Shown: in pieces, positions 35,082 to 44,137 of the stretch
How positions within the stretch are numbered: the first letter of the stretch is position 1
Layout of the letters: each line of letters begins with the position of its first letter
Assembly (NCBI RefSeq): GCF_022867805.1
Contig: NZ_JALIFO010000007.1
Span: 1-64,000, forward strand
Direction: 5' to 3'
DNA length: 64,000 nucleotides
DNA from: Cuneatibacter sp. NSJ-177
GTDB taxonomy: Bacteria; Bacillota; Clostridia; Lachnospirales; Lachnospiraceae
The notes under the pieces: generated by a model
The model's database searches: none
What the model was told of the DNA's origin: nothing
The model's input: the letters and a program-made list of their open reading frames with translations, nothing else
Position numbers and translations under genes: made by a program

Positions 35082-35875
35082 TGCTTGAGATTAAAAATCT
35101 GACTGTGAAAGTAAAAAATGACACACCGATTTTAACCGATGTCTCATTATCTATTGATGAAGGGACTTGTATTGGACTGACTGGGGCTAGTGGCTCTGGA
35201 AAAACAACTTTGATTAAATCCATTATGGGCATGAACAGTGGTGATCTGGAGATCGCACAGGGGCAAATTCTCCTGGATGGAGATAATTTGCTGATACATG
35301 GTGTGAAAGAGCGCCGAGCGCTCTGCGGGAAGACGATTGGATTTATTCCACAAAACCCAATGACAGCGTTTTTCCCACACGCAAAGATGGAACGTCAGAT
35401 TATTGAAACGCTCCGTATGCACACTGGTTTGGACAAGAAACAGGCTCATGCGCTTGCGGAAAATGTGCTGCGGCAAGTCAACCTGACCGATACAAAGCGA
35501 GTGCTAAGTGCATATCCTGGAGAGTTATCCGGTGGTATGCTCCAGCGGATTGCTATGGCACTGATTTTGGGGACGAAGCCTAAATATGTTCTGGCAGACG
35601 AGCCGACCAGTGCCCTTGATGAAGCAAATCGGGATTTACTGCTGGAGTTGCTGAGAAAATATCAAAAGACAGCAGCGATTTTATTCATCTCCCATGATAC
35701 TGAGGCAATGAAAGCCCTATGCCCTATCACTCATGTGATGGAACGTGGCAAAATTATTGAAACGCAGGCAACTGAGCAGCTATTCATTCACCCGCAACAG
35801 CCATGGACTAAGCGCTTTGCCGAAGCTGCTTGCCACCGAGAGGAGGTGAATTGGAAATGGACCGCATTGAATTAG
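35081..35875 (+). CDS. ABC importer ATPase, NikD/OppD type
   Basis: A 264-residue ATPase. Walker A GASGSGKTT, Q-loop FIPQNPMTAF, signature LSGGMLQR, Walker B VLADEPTSALD and H-loop ISHDTEA are intact. The start at 35081 directly overlaps the permease stop, with GGAGGGGG upstream. It powers the Nik/Opp-type importer together with the next protein. Confidence 0.93.
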   Translation: MLEIKNLTVKVKNDTPILTDVSLSIDEGTCIGLTGASGSGKTTLIKSIMGMNSGDLEIAQGQILLDGDNLLIHGVKERRALCGKTIGFIPQNPMTAFFPHAKMERQIIETLRMHTGLDKKQAHALAENVLRQVNLTDTKRVLSAYPGELSGGMLQRIAMALILGTKPKYVLADEPTSALDEANRDLLLELLRKYQKTAAILFISHDTEAMKALCPITHVMERGKIIETQATEQLFIHPQQPWTKRFAEAACHREEVNWKWTALN

Positions 35876-36555
35876 ATAACCTCACCAGAACCTACTATGA
35901 TGCGCAGGGGGAGACATTTTGTGCATTGGATCATGCCACTCTGATATGGGAGCAGGGTCATAGCATCGCCATTATGGGAGAAAGCGGCAGCGGAAAAAGC
36001 ACCTTGGCTCGATTGATGATCGGATTGGAACGCCCATCTGAAGGACGCATCCTTATCAATGGCGTAGATACCACAAAATGGGGTTTGCGAGAATGGAGAA
36101 AATATCGTGGCAAGATTCAAGCGGTATTTCAGGATGCTGGCGGAACGCTAAATCCATCATGGAGTACATCCAAAAATGTGGAGGAAGCCCTTGTAAATCT
36201 GACTGATCTTTCTCCGTCACAGCGAAAAAACCGTATTGCTGAATTGATGGAACAAACCGGTTTATCCAAAAAACTCCTTGATACTCCGGTCCGAAGACTA
36301 TCTGGCGGGGAACAGCGGCGGCTTGCATTACTGCGCTCCCTATCTATATCACCGGAATTTCTAATTCTGGACGAAGTAACCGCAGGTCTTGACTTGATTT
36401 CAACAGAAGCGGTCCTTCAACTTTTGGAGAAATACGAGCAGGAACATGACTGTGCCTATTTAGTCGTTACACATGACCTGCAAATCGCCTCGCGGCTCTG
36501 CGAGGTCATATATGAGATCGAACACGGCAAAATTACTAAAAAAGCCGTTCGATAA
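35857..36555 (+). CDS. ABC importer ATPase, NikE/OppF type
   Basis: A 232-residue ATPase with Walker A GESGSGKST, Q-loop VFQDAGGTLNPSWS (OppF/NikE-like), signature LSGGEQRR, Walker B LILDEVTAGLD and H-loop VTHDLQ. GAGGAGGTG precedes ATG 35857 within the end of the previous gene. It pairs with the NikD-like ATPase as a heterodimer. Confidence 0.93.
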   Translation: MDRIELDNLTRTYYDAQGETFCALDHATLIWEQGHSIAIMGESGSGKSTLARLMIGLERPSEGRILINGVDTTKWGLREWRKYRGKIQAVFQDAGGTLNPSWSTSKNVEEALVNLTDLSPSQRKNRIAELMEQTGLSKKLLDTPVRRLSGGEQRRLALLRSLSISPEFLILDEVTAGLDLISTEAVLQLLEKYEQEHDCAYLVVTHDLQIASRLCEVIYEIEHGKITKKAVR

Positions 36556-36585
36556 ATATAAAATTACAGAAAGGAACAAAACAAA

Positions 36586-38193
36586 ATGAAACGAACCAAA
36601 CGTGTTTTGGGCCTCGCTCTTGCCGCTGTTATGTGTATGGGTATGCTTGCTGGCTGTGGCGGGACCAAAAATGCTACAAACGGAACCGAAACGAGCGAAA
36701 AGATCTTAAACATCGCCACGATTGGCGAAACAACAACCCTTTCGCCCCTCTATATGATTGCGGATAACCGCCCCACGCAGAAACTACTCTATGAGGGCCT
36801 TGTGAAATATGTGGATGGGGAAATCCAGCCGGTGTTGGCGGAAGATTGGAAACTGAGCGATGATGGTACACAGCTTACCTTTTACTTGCGAAAAGGTGTA
36901 ACCTTCCATGATGGAGAACCTTTTAACGCAGAGGCAGCGATTGCTAATATTGAGTCCTGGCATATCAATCCGTCTTTTACATCACTGCCCGGTGTTGTCA
37001 ATTATACCAATATTGAGGCGGTGGATGAATACACTATCCGTCTGACCTATGATACACCGTACTTTGCATACATCAACGATTTTTGCTGGCCGGATGTATG
37101 CACTATGATTTCTCCTAAACAGATTACGCAGGGTGACTTCCAGACAGTCAACGGATATGCTGGTACCGGCCCCTATATCTATGACGAGTATGTAGCAGGA
37201 CAGTACACCACTTTTGTTCGTAATGAGAATTATTGGGGTGAGCAGCCCTATTACGACAAGATCGTTGCAAAGTATATCCCGGATAACGCCTCCCGCGTAC
37301 AGGCATTGAAAACTGGTGAAATTGATTTAATCTATGGCTCCGCTGAACTGAGTTATGAGGACTATAACCAGGCGACTGCTATTGATGGAATTGAGGGTAA
37401 ATTTGCTCCTTCTGGTTCCACGGTCCGTAATATCATTCTGAATTTCAATGGGAATCTGTCTGATCTGAGTGTACGGCAAGCCTTGGCGTATGCTATCGAC
37501 AAAGAGGCGATTTCCGAAGGCCTGACCTATGGCTATGAACCTGTGGCGAATACGATTGTTCCTGATGGCACGCCTTACTCAGATATTTGCGGTACAGAGG
37601 ATTATTCCTATAACGTGGATCGTGCTAATCAGCTTCTTGATGAGGCAGGATGGATCATGAATCAGTCCACCGGCATCCGAGAAAAGAATGGAACGCCGCT
37701 TCATGTGGTCTTTACTTGCCCTACTGATGACAGTACCATCGGTTCCATTGCCACATTGTTCCAAAGCCAGCTTGCAGAAGTTGGCATTGAAGTAGAGATT
37801 AAGAGCATGGAAAAGATGGAGTGGTATGCAAGTTACATGAATCCTGCAGGATGGGATATTACCGCAATGACTGCTGGTTTCTTCAATTATGCAATGCCAC
37901 AGTGCTGGTTCTCTGCAATGATGGCTCAGATGCCAGAGGATGTTTCCATCTCGCTGTTAGATAATTCTGATGAGTTTATTTCCGCATTGAGCGAGTTTAA
38001 GACCTGCAACGATGATGCCCGTTTGAAGGAACTGTTTGAACTGCTCATCAATACCGATCTCGATCAGGTGTTGGATGTTCCTTTGACCCATCAGATGGAT
38101 ATGATTGTCTACAACACGGACAAAATCGCAGATTATAACTTTGCTTCGGATTATGCTTTCCTGGATGTGACACAGATCACTCCGGCAGAATAA
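36586..38193 (+). CDS. Substrate-binding lipoprotein of the Nik/Opp-type importer
   Basis: A 535-residue SBP of family 5. The signal ends with the lipobox GMLAGC. Typical motifs are LLYEGLVKY, LAEDWKLSDDGTQLTFYLRKGVTFHDGEPF and ALKTGEIDLIYG, then DLSVRQALAYAIDKEAI. Family members bind peptides, nickel-chelates or metallophores; which of these cannot be read from sequence, but the YbtP/Q-like and MntR-like neighbours point to a metal complex. It follows the four membrane/ATPase genes. Confidence 0.92.
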   Translation: MKRTKRVLGLALAAVMCMGMLAGCGGTKNATNGTETSEKILNIATIGETTTLSPLYMIADNRPTQKLLYEGLVKYVDGEIQPVLAEDWKLSDDGTQLTFYLRKGVTFHDGEPFNAEAAIANIESWHINPSFTSLPGVVNYTNIEAVDEYTIRLTYDTPYFAYINDFCWPDVCTMISPKQITQGDFQTVNGYAGTGPYIYDEYVAGQYTTFVRNENYWGEQPYYDKIVAKYIPDNASRVQALKTGEIDLIYGSAELSYEDYNQATAIDGIEGKFAPSGSTVRNIILNFNGNLSDLSVRQALAYAIDKEAISEGLTYGYEPVANTIVPDGTPYSDICGTEDYSYNVDRANQLLDEAGWIMNQSTGIREKNGTPLHVVFTCPTDDSTIGSIATLFQSQLAEVGIEVEIKSMEKMEWYASYMNPAGWDITAMTAGFFNYAMPQCWFSAMMAQMPEDVSISLLDNSDEFISALSEFKTCNDDARLKELFELLINTDLDQVLDVPLTHQMDMIVYNTDKIADYNFASDYAFLDVTQITPAE

Positions 38194-38205
38194 CACAGTT
38201 TGACG

Positions 38206-38246
38206 ATGCGGGGTGGTCGGGAGGTACCGGCTGCCCCGTATTGCTT
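38206..38246 (+). terminator. Hairpin between the binding protein and the ABC half-transporters
   Basis: ATGCGGGG pairs with CCCCGTAT around a GGTCGGGAGGTACC-rich loop, followed by TGCTTTTA. It looks like a weak terminator or processing element that would lower expression of the downstream half-transporters. Confidence 0.5.
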
Positions 38247-38261
38247 TTATGGAGGTGAGAG

Positions 38262-40022
38262 ATGATGAAACAAACACCATCGCCAGTCAAGCGGTTATGG
38301 GAGCTGACTGGAACACATCGCAGAGCCTATATGCTCTCTATCATCTTGGCTATCCTGAGCGTGGCCTGTGGGATGATTCCATACTTCGCCATCGCTTATA
38401 TCATGCTCTGTCTGATTGATGGCGTGACTGCCTTAAACACTTATGCGCTGTGGTGCGGCGTAATATTGCTTGGTTTCACACTGAAACTGTTTTTTTCTAC
38501 TCTTTCAACAACCGTATCTCATACAGCGACATTCCAGACCTTGAAAGAGATCCGTATTAAAATTGCTGACAAACTCTCACGGGTGCCAATGGGTTACATT
38601 ATGGATCAATCCTCCGGCCGGTTCAAGGATGTCATCGTTGATCGGGTAGAGAGCATGGAGCCAATCCTCGCGCATCTGGTGCCGGAAATGACATCGAATC
38701 TGTTTGTCCCGCTGTGCATTATTGTATATCTGTTTGTTTTAGACTGGCGCATGGCACTGGCTTCTCTTGTGACTCTGCCTATTGGTTTTCTGTGCTACAT
38801 TGGAATGTCACGGGGGTATAGTGAACGCTTTTCCGGCCTGATGAAACGGGTTCAAAAAATGAACGCAACCATTATCGAGTATGTAGGTGGTATTGAGGTT
38901 ATCAAAGCATTTAATCAGTCAGCCAACTCTTATCAGAAGTATTCTGATGCAGTAAATGATGATGCCAGTTATGCGGTCGATTGGATGAAGGACACGCAGT
39001 TGTTTATGTCCATGAGCAATACTATCTGGCCCAGTGTTTGGCTGGCGGTTCTTCCCATCGGTGCAGTTCTGTATCAACATGGAACCTTGTCTGCCCCGGT
39101 CTTTCTGACCATTATGATTTTGTCTCTGGGTATTGTCGGTCCGATTTTGGGAGCGATTAAATTTACTGACAATATTTCGCAGCTTGGCACGATTGTCGGA
39201 GAAGTGGGAAATCTGCTGGATGCACCGGAACTGGTGCGGCCGGACCATAATGCTGATATTCACAATCAGTCTATTCAATTCCAGAATGTTTCCTTTTCTT
39301 ATGACCTGAATGACCCGAAGCCGATATTGGATCATATCAATTTGACAATACAACCTGGAACAATGACGGCTTTAGTTGGGCCTTCCGGTTCAGGCAAATC
39401 AACGATTACTAAATTGATTACCGGCTTTTGGGAGGCAACATCCGGCACTATTTCTCTTGGCGGGGTGGATTTGAAAAATATTCCCCTGTCGCAGCTTTCC
39501 TCGTATGTGTCCTATGTATCGCAGGATAATTACCTCTTTGATGAAAGTATCCGTGAAAACATTCGTATGGGGAGGTTGTCGGCTACCGATCAAGAAGTGG
39601 AAGATGTTGCCCGAAAGTGTGGCTGCCATGACTTCATCATGGACCTGGAGCATGGGTATGACACGATTGTGGGCGGTGCAGGCGGCCACTTATCGGGTGG
39701 TGAGCGACAGCGAATTGCCATCGCCAGAGCTATGTTGAAAGATGCTCCTATTATTATCTTCGATGAGGCAACAGCCTACCTTGACCCTGAGAATGAAAGC
39801 CTGATTCAAGAAGCTATTTCTAAATTGGTACAGGGCAAAACGCTGATTATGGTCGCTCATCGACTCTATACGGTGACAGGTGCGGATCAGCTTGTGGTGG
39901 TGAATCAGGGGCGAATCGAGGCAATCGGCACGCATGAGGAACTTCTGAAAAAATGCCCGCTCTATAAAGAAATGTGGCAGGCTCATATTGGGAGCCGCGA
40001 TGAAGGAGGTGCAACAGCATGA
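38262..40022 (+). CDS. ABC transporter half, exporter fold (YbtP/IrtA-like)
   Basis: A 586-residue fused permease-ATPase. Six membrane helices occupy about residues 15-300. The ATPase has Walker A GPSGSGKST, signature LSGGERQR, Walker B IIFDEATAYLDPENE and H-loop AHRL. Exporter-fold pairs that follow siderophore loci (YbtP-YbtQ, IrtA-IrtB) work as importers of metal-siderophores; membership is inferred from context. GGAGG is seven bases before ATG. It overlaps the partner gene by four bases. Confidence 0.88.
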   Translation: MMKQTPSPVKRLWELTGTHRRAYMLSIILAILSVACGMIPYFAIAYIMLCLIDGVTALNTYALWCGVILLGFTLKLFFSTLSTTVSHTATFQTLKEIRIKIADKLSRVPMGYIMDQSSGRFKDVIVDRVESMEPILAHLVPEMTSNLFVPLCIIVYLFVLDWRMALASLVTLPIGFLCYIGMSRGYSERFSGLMKRVQKMNATIIEYVGGIEVIKAFNQSANSYQKYSDAVNDDASYAVDWMKDTQLFMSMSNTIWPSVWLAVLPIGAVLYQHGTLSAPVFLTIMILSLGIVGPILGAIKFTDNISQLGTIVGEVGNLLDAPELVRPDHNADIHNQSIQFQNVSFSYDLNDPKPILDHINLTIQPGTMTALVGPSGSGKSTITKLITGFWEATSGTISLGGVDLKNIPLSQLSSYVSYVSQDNYLFDESIRENIRMGRLSATDQEVEDVARKCGCHDFIMDLEHGYDTIVGGAGGHLSGGERQRIAIARAMLKDAPIIIFDEATAYLDPENESLIQEAISKLVQGKTLIMVAHRLYTVTGADQLVVVNQGRIEAIGTHEELLKKCPLYKEMWQAHIGSRDEGGATA

Positions 40023-41767
40023 TTACTGCCTTAAAGAAAATATATGCTTTTTCTGGCCACTGGAAAGGGGTTTTGAAAAAGTCAGTGGTGTTCAGCTTGC
40101 TGCACTCAATCTTTGATATGTTTCAGATCGGTGCTCTTTTTCTGATCCTCAACGGATTGATGGAAGGAATCAGAGGGCAGGATATTTTGTTCGCGTTTCT
40201 GCTTCTTTTGGCAGGAGTGATTGGAAAAATCGTTTGCAGTTATATTTCAGACTTTTCTCAAACAAGAGTTGGCTATTTTATGTGCGCGGATAAGCGCATC
40301 CATATAGGCGACAGGATGAAGTATATGCCGATGGGCTACTTTAACAGTCATAGTTTGGGGAATCTGACCTCTACCGTCACCACAACAATCAGCGATGTAG
40401 AGAATAATGCGCCATCAGTTCTGATTACAGTGATCCACGGTTTTATCCATGTAACGGTCATTACCATTGTGATGTTTTTCTTCGACTGGAGGATTGGTCT
40501 GCTGGCTTGCTTGGGGATTGCGCTGTTTTTGCTCTGTAACTCCGTACTTCAAAAGAAATCACAGGAAGTATCTCCTAAACGGCAGGCGGCACAGGAGGAT
40601 TTGGTAGGCGCCACACTGGAATATATCCAGGGTATGGGCATTGTAAAGTCTTTCAATCTCGGTGGCAAATCGAACCAGAAAATGAAACAGGCCATTGAGG
40701 AAAGCCGCGCACGCAATACCAAACTGGAAACTGTTTTTGGACCTTACGGAATGGTACAACTGTTTGTTTTGCGATTGGCGAGTGTGGCAATCATGTTTTG
40801 CTCTATCCTGTTCTATCTGCAAGGCAGCATGACGTTGGTGTACTGCTTGCTGATGTGTGTTGCCTCTTTCTTGATTTTCAGTGAACTGGAGGCGGCGGGG
40901 GGAAAGTCCTTTGCCCTTCGGTTAATAGAAAGTTCCATCGACAAGGTGAACGCTATTGACGATACTCCAGTAATGGATTTGTCCGGCAAAGATATTGCTC
41001 CGAAAGATACCACGATTGAATTACAGAATGTTGGCTTTTCTTATGGCGATCACCGAATTTTGAACCATGTCAATCTGACGATCCCGGCCAAAACCACTAC
41101 GGCGATAGTCGGTCCATCTGGCTCCGGTAAAACGACATTGTGCAGCTTGATTACTCGTTTTTGGGATGTAGATGAAGGGTGCATTAAACTGGGCGGCACT
41201 GACATACGGGAATATAAGCTGGATAGCTTGCTCTCTAATATCAGCATGGTCTTTCAGAATGTTTTTCTCTTTGCGGATAGCATCGAGAACAATATCAAGT
41301 TTGGTAAACCGGATGCCACTCATGAAGAAGTTGTCCGAGCAGCAAAGAGTGCGTGTTGCCATGATTTTATCATGGCACTGCCAAACGGTTATGATACTGT
41401 CATTGGCGAGAGTGGTGCTACTTTATCTGGCGGCGAAAAGCAACGTATTTCGATTGCGCGGGCTATCTTGAAGGATACCCCTATCATAATTCTGGATGAA
41501 GCAACAAGCAGTGTAGACCCGGAAAACGAGGCAGAACTCCAGCAGGCCATTGAGAAGCTGACAGAGGATAAAACGGTTATTATTATTGCTCATCGGTTGA
41601 AAACGGTCCGAAATGCACAGCAGATTGTTGTTATTGCGAATGGCGGAATTGCCCAACGCGGTACACATCAAGAGTTGATGACACAGCCTGGAATTTATGC
41701 CGATTTCGTAAATATTAGAGAAAAAGCAGTTAATTGGAAAATATCCAGTAGTAAGATACAGCAATAA
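40019..41767 (+). CDS. ABC transporter half, exporter fold (YbtQ/IrtB-like)
   Basis: A 582-residue partner half-transporter: about six helices in the first 300 residues, Walker A GPSGSGKTT, signature LSGGEKQR, Walker B IILDEATSSVDPENE, H-loop AHRLKT. It overlaps the previous gene (ATGA), so a heterodimer is expected. Together with the five-gene importer it may take one metallophore across in two steps or serve two different ones. Confidence 0.88.
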   Translation: MITALKKIYAFSGHWKGVLKKSVVFSLLHSIFDMFQIGALFLILNGLMEGIRGQDILFAFLLLLAGVIGKIVCSYISDFSQTRVGYFMCADKRIHIGDRMKYMPMGYFNSHSLGNLTSTVTTTISDVENNAPSVLITVIHGFIHVTVITIVMFFFDWRIGLLACLGIALFLLCNSVLQKKSQEVSPKRQAAQEDLVGATLEYIQGMGIVKSFNLGGKSNQKMKQAIEESRARNTKLETVFGPYGMVQLFVLRLASVAIMFCSILFYLQGSMTLVYCLLMCVASFLIFSELEAAGGKSFALRLIESSIDKVNAIDDTPVMDLSGKDIAPKDTTIELQNVGFSYGDHRILNHVNLTIPAKTTTAIVGPSGSGKTTLCSLITRFWDVDEGCIKLGGTDIREYKLDSLLSNISMVFQNVFLFADSIENNIKFGKPDATHEEVVRAAKSACCHDFIMALPNGYDTVIGESGATLSGGEKQRISIARAILKDTPIIILDEATSSVDPENEAELQQAIEKLTEDKTVIIIAHRLKTVRNAQQIVVIANGGIAQRGTHQELMTQPGIYADFVNIREKAVNWKISSSKIQQ

Positions 41768-41818
41768 AAAGAAACAATGCGTTTTTCTTTACTGGTACGA
41801 ATGGCATGGGAGAAAGAA

Positions 41819-42196
41819 ATGAATAACAAACAACATACCACCACAGCCGGTGAAGATTACTTAGAATCCGTTCTTATACTTCAAAAGAAACTCGGTATGG
41901 TGCGTTCTGTGGATGTTGCCCGGTACATGGAAGTTTCAAAACCCAGCGTATGTTACGCAGTAGGAACTTTACGAGAGGGCGGTTTTTTGACAACAGACGA
42001 AAACCATTATATACACCTGACCGACCTTGGCCGGGATGTGGCTGAAAAAATTTACGAACGCCATTGCTTTTTAACAAAGCACCTCATATCCATAGGTGTT
42101 GATCCTGAAACGGCGGAGGCTGATGCCTGCCGGATTGAACATGATATTAGCGCAGAAACCTATGAACGGCTGAAAGAATTAGTCACGAAAGAATAA
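41819..42196 (+). CDS. DtxR/MntR-family metal-dependent regulator
   Basis: A 125-residue protein with the MntR winged helix (TTAGEDYLESVLILQ, VARYMEVSKPSVCYAVGTLREGGFL) and dimerisation helices. Candidate metal ligands are the Asp/Glu of EDYLES, the histidines of ERHCFLTKHL and the AEADACRIEHD cluster, like MntR. There is no SH3-like third domain, so it is of the short MntR type. It closes the transporter cassette and probably represses it when metal is sufficient. The start at 41819 has GGGAGAAAG upstream. Confidence 0.88.
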   Translation: MNNKQHTTTAGEDYLESVLILQKKLGMVRSVDVARYMEVSKPSVCYAVGTLREGGFLTTDENHYIHLTDLGRDVAEKIYERHCFLTKHLISIGVDPETAEADACRIEHDISAETYERLKELVTKE

Positions 42197-42203
42197 TTAC
42201 ATA

Positions 42204-42560
42204 GCGTATGAACCTGCCCCGTCTACGGGGAAAGAAAAAAACCGTTGGTTGGGGCAGGTGACTTTGCGCGCCTATTTTAAGTTATTACCTTAACGGCGGT
42301 TTTGAGAAATCAGAGCCGCCGTTTCTTTGCGCTTGCAGACCAATGACGACTTGCAGAGACACGGTAGCCGATTGGAGGTTATTTTGCCGTGTCCTTCTTT
42401 TTGTTTCGCAGTATCCATGATCTGCACCAGTTAAAAAAAGCGTAGCCCCTCCGTCGGAGTCGTCTGGCTTTGAGTATGAACTATACCATGTAAGCACTCT
42501 TCTTTATAAAACACTTCTGCGCCCAGCAGGTCCGTTGCGACTTGCTGGGCGCTTTTTGCT
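42204..42560 (+). terminator. Terminators after the metal cassette
   Basis: The 511-bp gap 42197-42707 has no supportable gene. It holds an AACGGCGG/CCGCCGTT hairpin with a T-rich tail (42292-42332) and a stronger GCGCCCAGCA/TGCTGGGCGC hairpin followed by TTTTT (42519-42556). A CTGCCCC/GGGGCAG pair lies at its start. Confidence 0.75.
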
Positions 42561-42707
42561 GTTTTCCGAGGATAAGCCCGCCTCGAAAAAATTTTTTGAG
42601 AAATTTTCAAAAAGGAGGCTTTTAGCGGGTAGCGAATGGCTTTGCGTTCGCCTTGTTAGCGGAAAGGGAGAAAACCACCTCATTCCCCCAGGAAAGGGGG
42701 TGAAAAG

Positions 42708-43142
42708 ATGGATATGATCCCACGCAATGACTATGGCGAGCGGTGCCAGTTCGATGCTTACTGCAAGCTGGTACTGTACCATGAGGCAATCGACTACCTC
42801 CGGGAAATGCAGAGGCGCCGTGACAGGGAACTGTCATTCAGCGACCTTCCGCAGATGGAGATGGACAAGCTCAGCGTTGTAGATCACTACCCCAGTGACA
42901 GATTTACATTCTCGTCCCACGGGTATGACCTGCATATCGAAAACGAGCTTGTGGCTGATGCCTTCGCCGGTTTGTCCGTTCAGGAGCAGAGTATTTTGAT
43001 CCTGCATTTTGTTCTGGACTTGCCGGATCAGGAGGTTGGCCGCCTTGTTGGAATGTCTCGCAGCGCCGTTCAGCGGCGAAGGGCAAAATCATTGACCGAG
43101 CTGCGGATCAAGTTGGCCGCACTCATGCCGAAGGGAGGTTGA
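42708..43142 (+). CDS. Sigma-70-region-4-like ICE regulator
   Basis: A 144-residue protein. The C-terminal helix-turn-helix (LSVQEQSILILHFVLDLPDQEVGRLVGMSRSAVQRRRAKSLTELR, read in parts) is sigma-70 region 4. The N-terminal half (CQFDAYCKLVLYHEAIDYLREMQRRRDRELSFSDLP) is the form found in Tn916/Tn1549-type elements. AGGGGGTGAAAAG precedes ATG. It likely controls excision or conjugation genes; four bases separate it from the next gene. Confidence 0.85.
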   Translation: MDMIPRNDYGERCQFDAYCKLVLYHEAIDYLREMQRRRDRELSFSDLPQMEMDKLSVVDHYPSDRFTFSSHGYDLHIENELVADAFAGLSVQEQSILILHFVLDLPDQEVGRLVGMSRSAVQRRRAKSLTELRIKLAALMPKGG

Positions 43143-43146
43143 AGGT

Positions 43147-43383
43147 ATGAAGAAACCCACTTATAAGGGCAAGGAGCTTCTTCCTCTTTCGGTGATCGAC
43201 GCGGCCCGTGACGGGGACTCTCAGGCTGTGGATCAGGTACTCCGGTATTATGAGGGCTATATCAATAAGCTCTGCACCCGGACACTTTACGATCCTGACG
43301 GCCAGCCCCATGTTCGGGTGGACGAGTACATGAAGCGCCGATTGGAGATCAAGCTCATTCATTCCATTGTTATCATGAGCTGA
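43147..43383 (+). CDS. Small HTH_16/sigma-region-2-like ICE protein
   Basis: A 78-residue protein, LSVIDAARDGDSQAVDQVLRYYEGYINKLCTR in two helices, followed by VDEYMKRRLEIKLIHSIV. This is the helix-turn-helix family that accompanies the sigma-like gene in Tn916/Tn1549 elements (Orf8-like). GGGAGGTTGAAGGT lies upstream. It is co-transcribed with the sigma-like gene; the two may act together as a split sigma factor. Confidence 0.8.
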   Translation: MKKPTYKGKELLPLSVIDAARDGDSQAVDQVLRYYEGYINKLCTRTLYDPDGQPHVRVDEYMKRRLEIKLIHSIVIMS

Positions 43384-43439
43384 CAAGCCCGGTCTGAAAG
43401 CGGAAACAGCTTACCCTTTCCCTGTTTCTCTCTTTTGTG

Positions 43440-43775
43440 GCCGGAGGCAGCACCTTGACAAAGAAAGCCCGTTGGGAGGCCAACGCCGCAGTATAAGGCA
43501 AACGGATACATTCCTGTTTGTGCCGAGCCATACGGTCGGTGCGCCATGACCTCGTTTCAAGTCCGCAGGACGGGACCACTGTAACGGGCGAGCGAACAGC
43601 ACCAGACCGCAAAGCAAGCGTGGCAGCTTGTGGGCGATGACACACGGGCAGGGTCAAAGATACTCGCGCATTGAACGCCCACAAAGCATTGTGCGCCGCA
43701 CCCATCAGCATGGGCCGGGGTTAGACTCCCGTGGAGCTGTGCCAGCAGCCGTCCGTAAGCCTACTTTTCTTTTTT
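43440..43775 (+). ncRNA. Structured non-coding RNA resembling HEARO / omega-RNA
   Basis: The 527-bp space 43384-43910 has no gene but is dense in paired elements. These are CGTTGG-GAGG-CCAACG (43470-43485), GGCAAAC...GTTTGTGCC (43497-43523), TTGTGGGCG with CGCCCACAA nine of nine (43628-43684), CCCAT-CAGC-ATGGG (43701-43714), CGGGGTTAGACTCCCG (43716-43731) and GTCCGTAAGCC near the end, then a T-rich stop. The blocks GGGGTTAGACTCCCGTGGAGC and GAGGCCAACGCCGCAGTA look to me like the HEARO family that accompanies IsrB nucleases. No IsrB/IscB gene is in the ICE. The family name is from memory; that it is a structured RNA is better supported. Confidence 0.55.
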
Positions 43776-43910
43776 GAAAGTTTATGGATAGATCGTAAAC
43801 TTTTCAATTAGCAGCAGACAAACACGGAGCAGCACGGTAAAATAATAGTGGAAGTTATATTACCCACACATATTCGTGCTGTTCCTTTTCATAACTGAAA
43901 GGGGGTTCTC

Positions 43911-44117
43911 ATGTCTCAAACATGGAACGGCACGAAGAAAGAAACCCCTGAAAGAAGGACATATACGGTTGACGATATTGCTCAAATTCTGGGCATCGGA
44001 AGAACTTCCGCATATATCCTTGTAAAAGAAGGGCACTTCAAAATCGTGCGAATTGGTAACGCCATACGCATTTCCAAGCGGTCATTTGACGAGTGGCTTG
44101 ACTCCCTCGACCTGTGA
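43911..44117 (+). CDS. xis: Excisionase
   Basis: A 68-residue excisionase-type winged-helix protein (YTVDDIAQILGIGRTSAYILV, KIVRIGNAIRISKRSFDEWLDSL) directly upstream of the integrase, where Xis lies in Tn1549/Tn916-like elements. GAAAGGGGG precedes ATG. Paralogous to the protein at 3908-4105. It would bend DNA at the ends and favour excision by Int. Confidence 0.9.
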   Translation: MSQTWNGTKKETPERRTYTVDDIAQILGIGRTSAYILVKEGHFKIVRIGNAIRISKRSFDEWLDSLDL

Positions 44118-44137
44118 TCCAAGAAAGGAAGAACGAT

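Noticed and set aside
38262-41767. Half-transporter pair as a multidrug exporter.
   Set aside because: The fold allows export, but the position between a metal-type importer and an MntR-like regulator favours the YbtP/YbtQ importer class. Kept as an alternative only.
42285-42700. Short frames in the gap after the MntR-like gene.
   Set aside because: They overlap the terminator hairpins on either strand and have no start signals.
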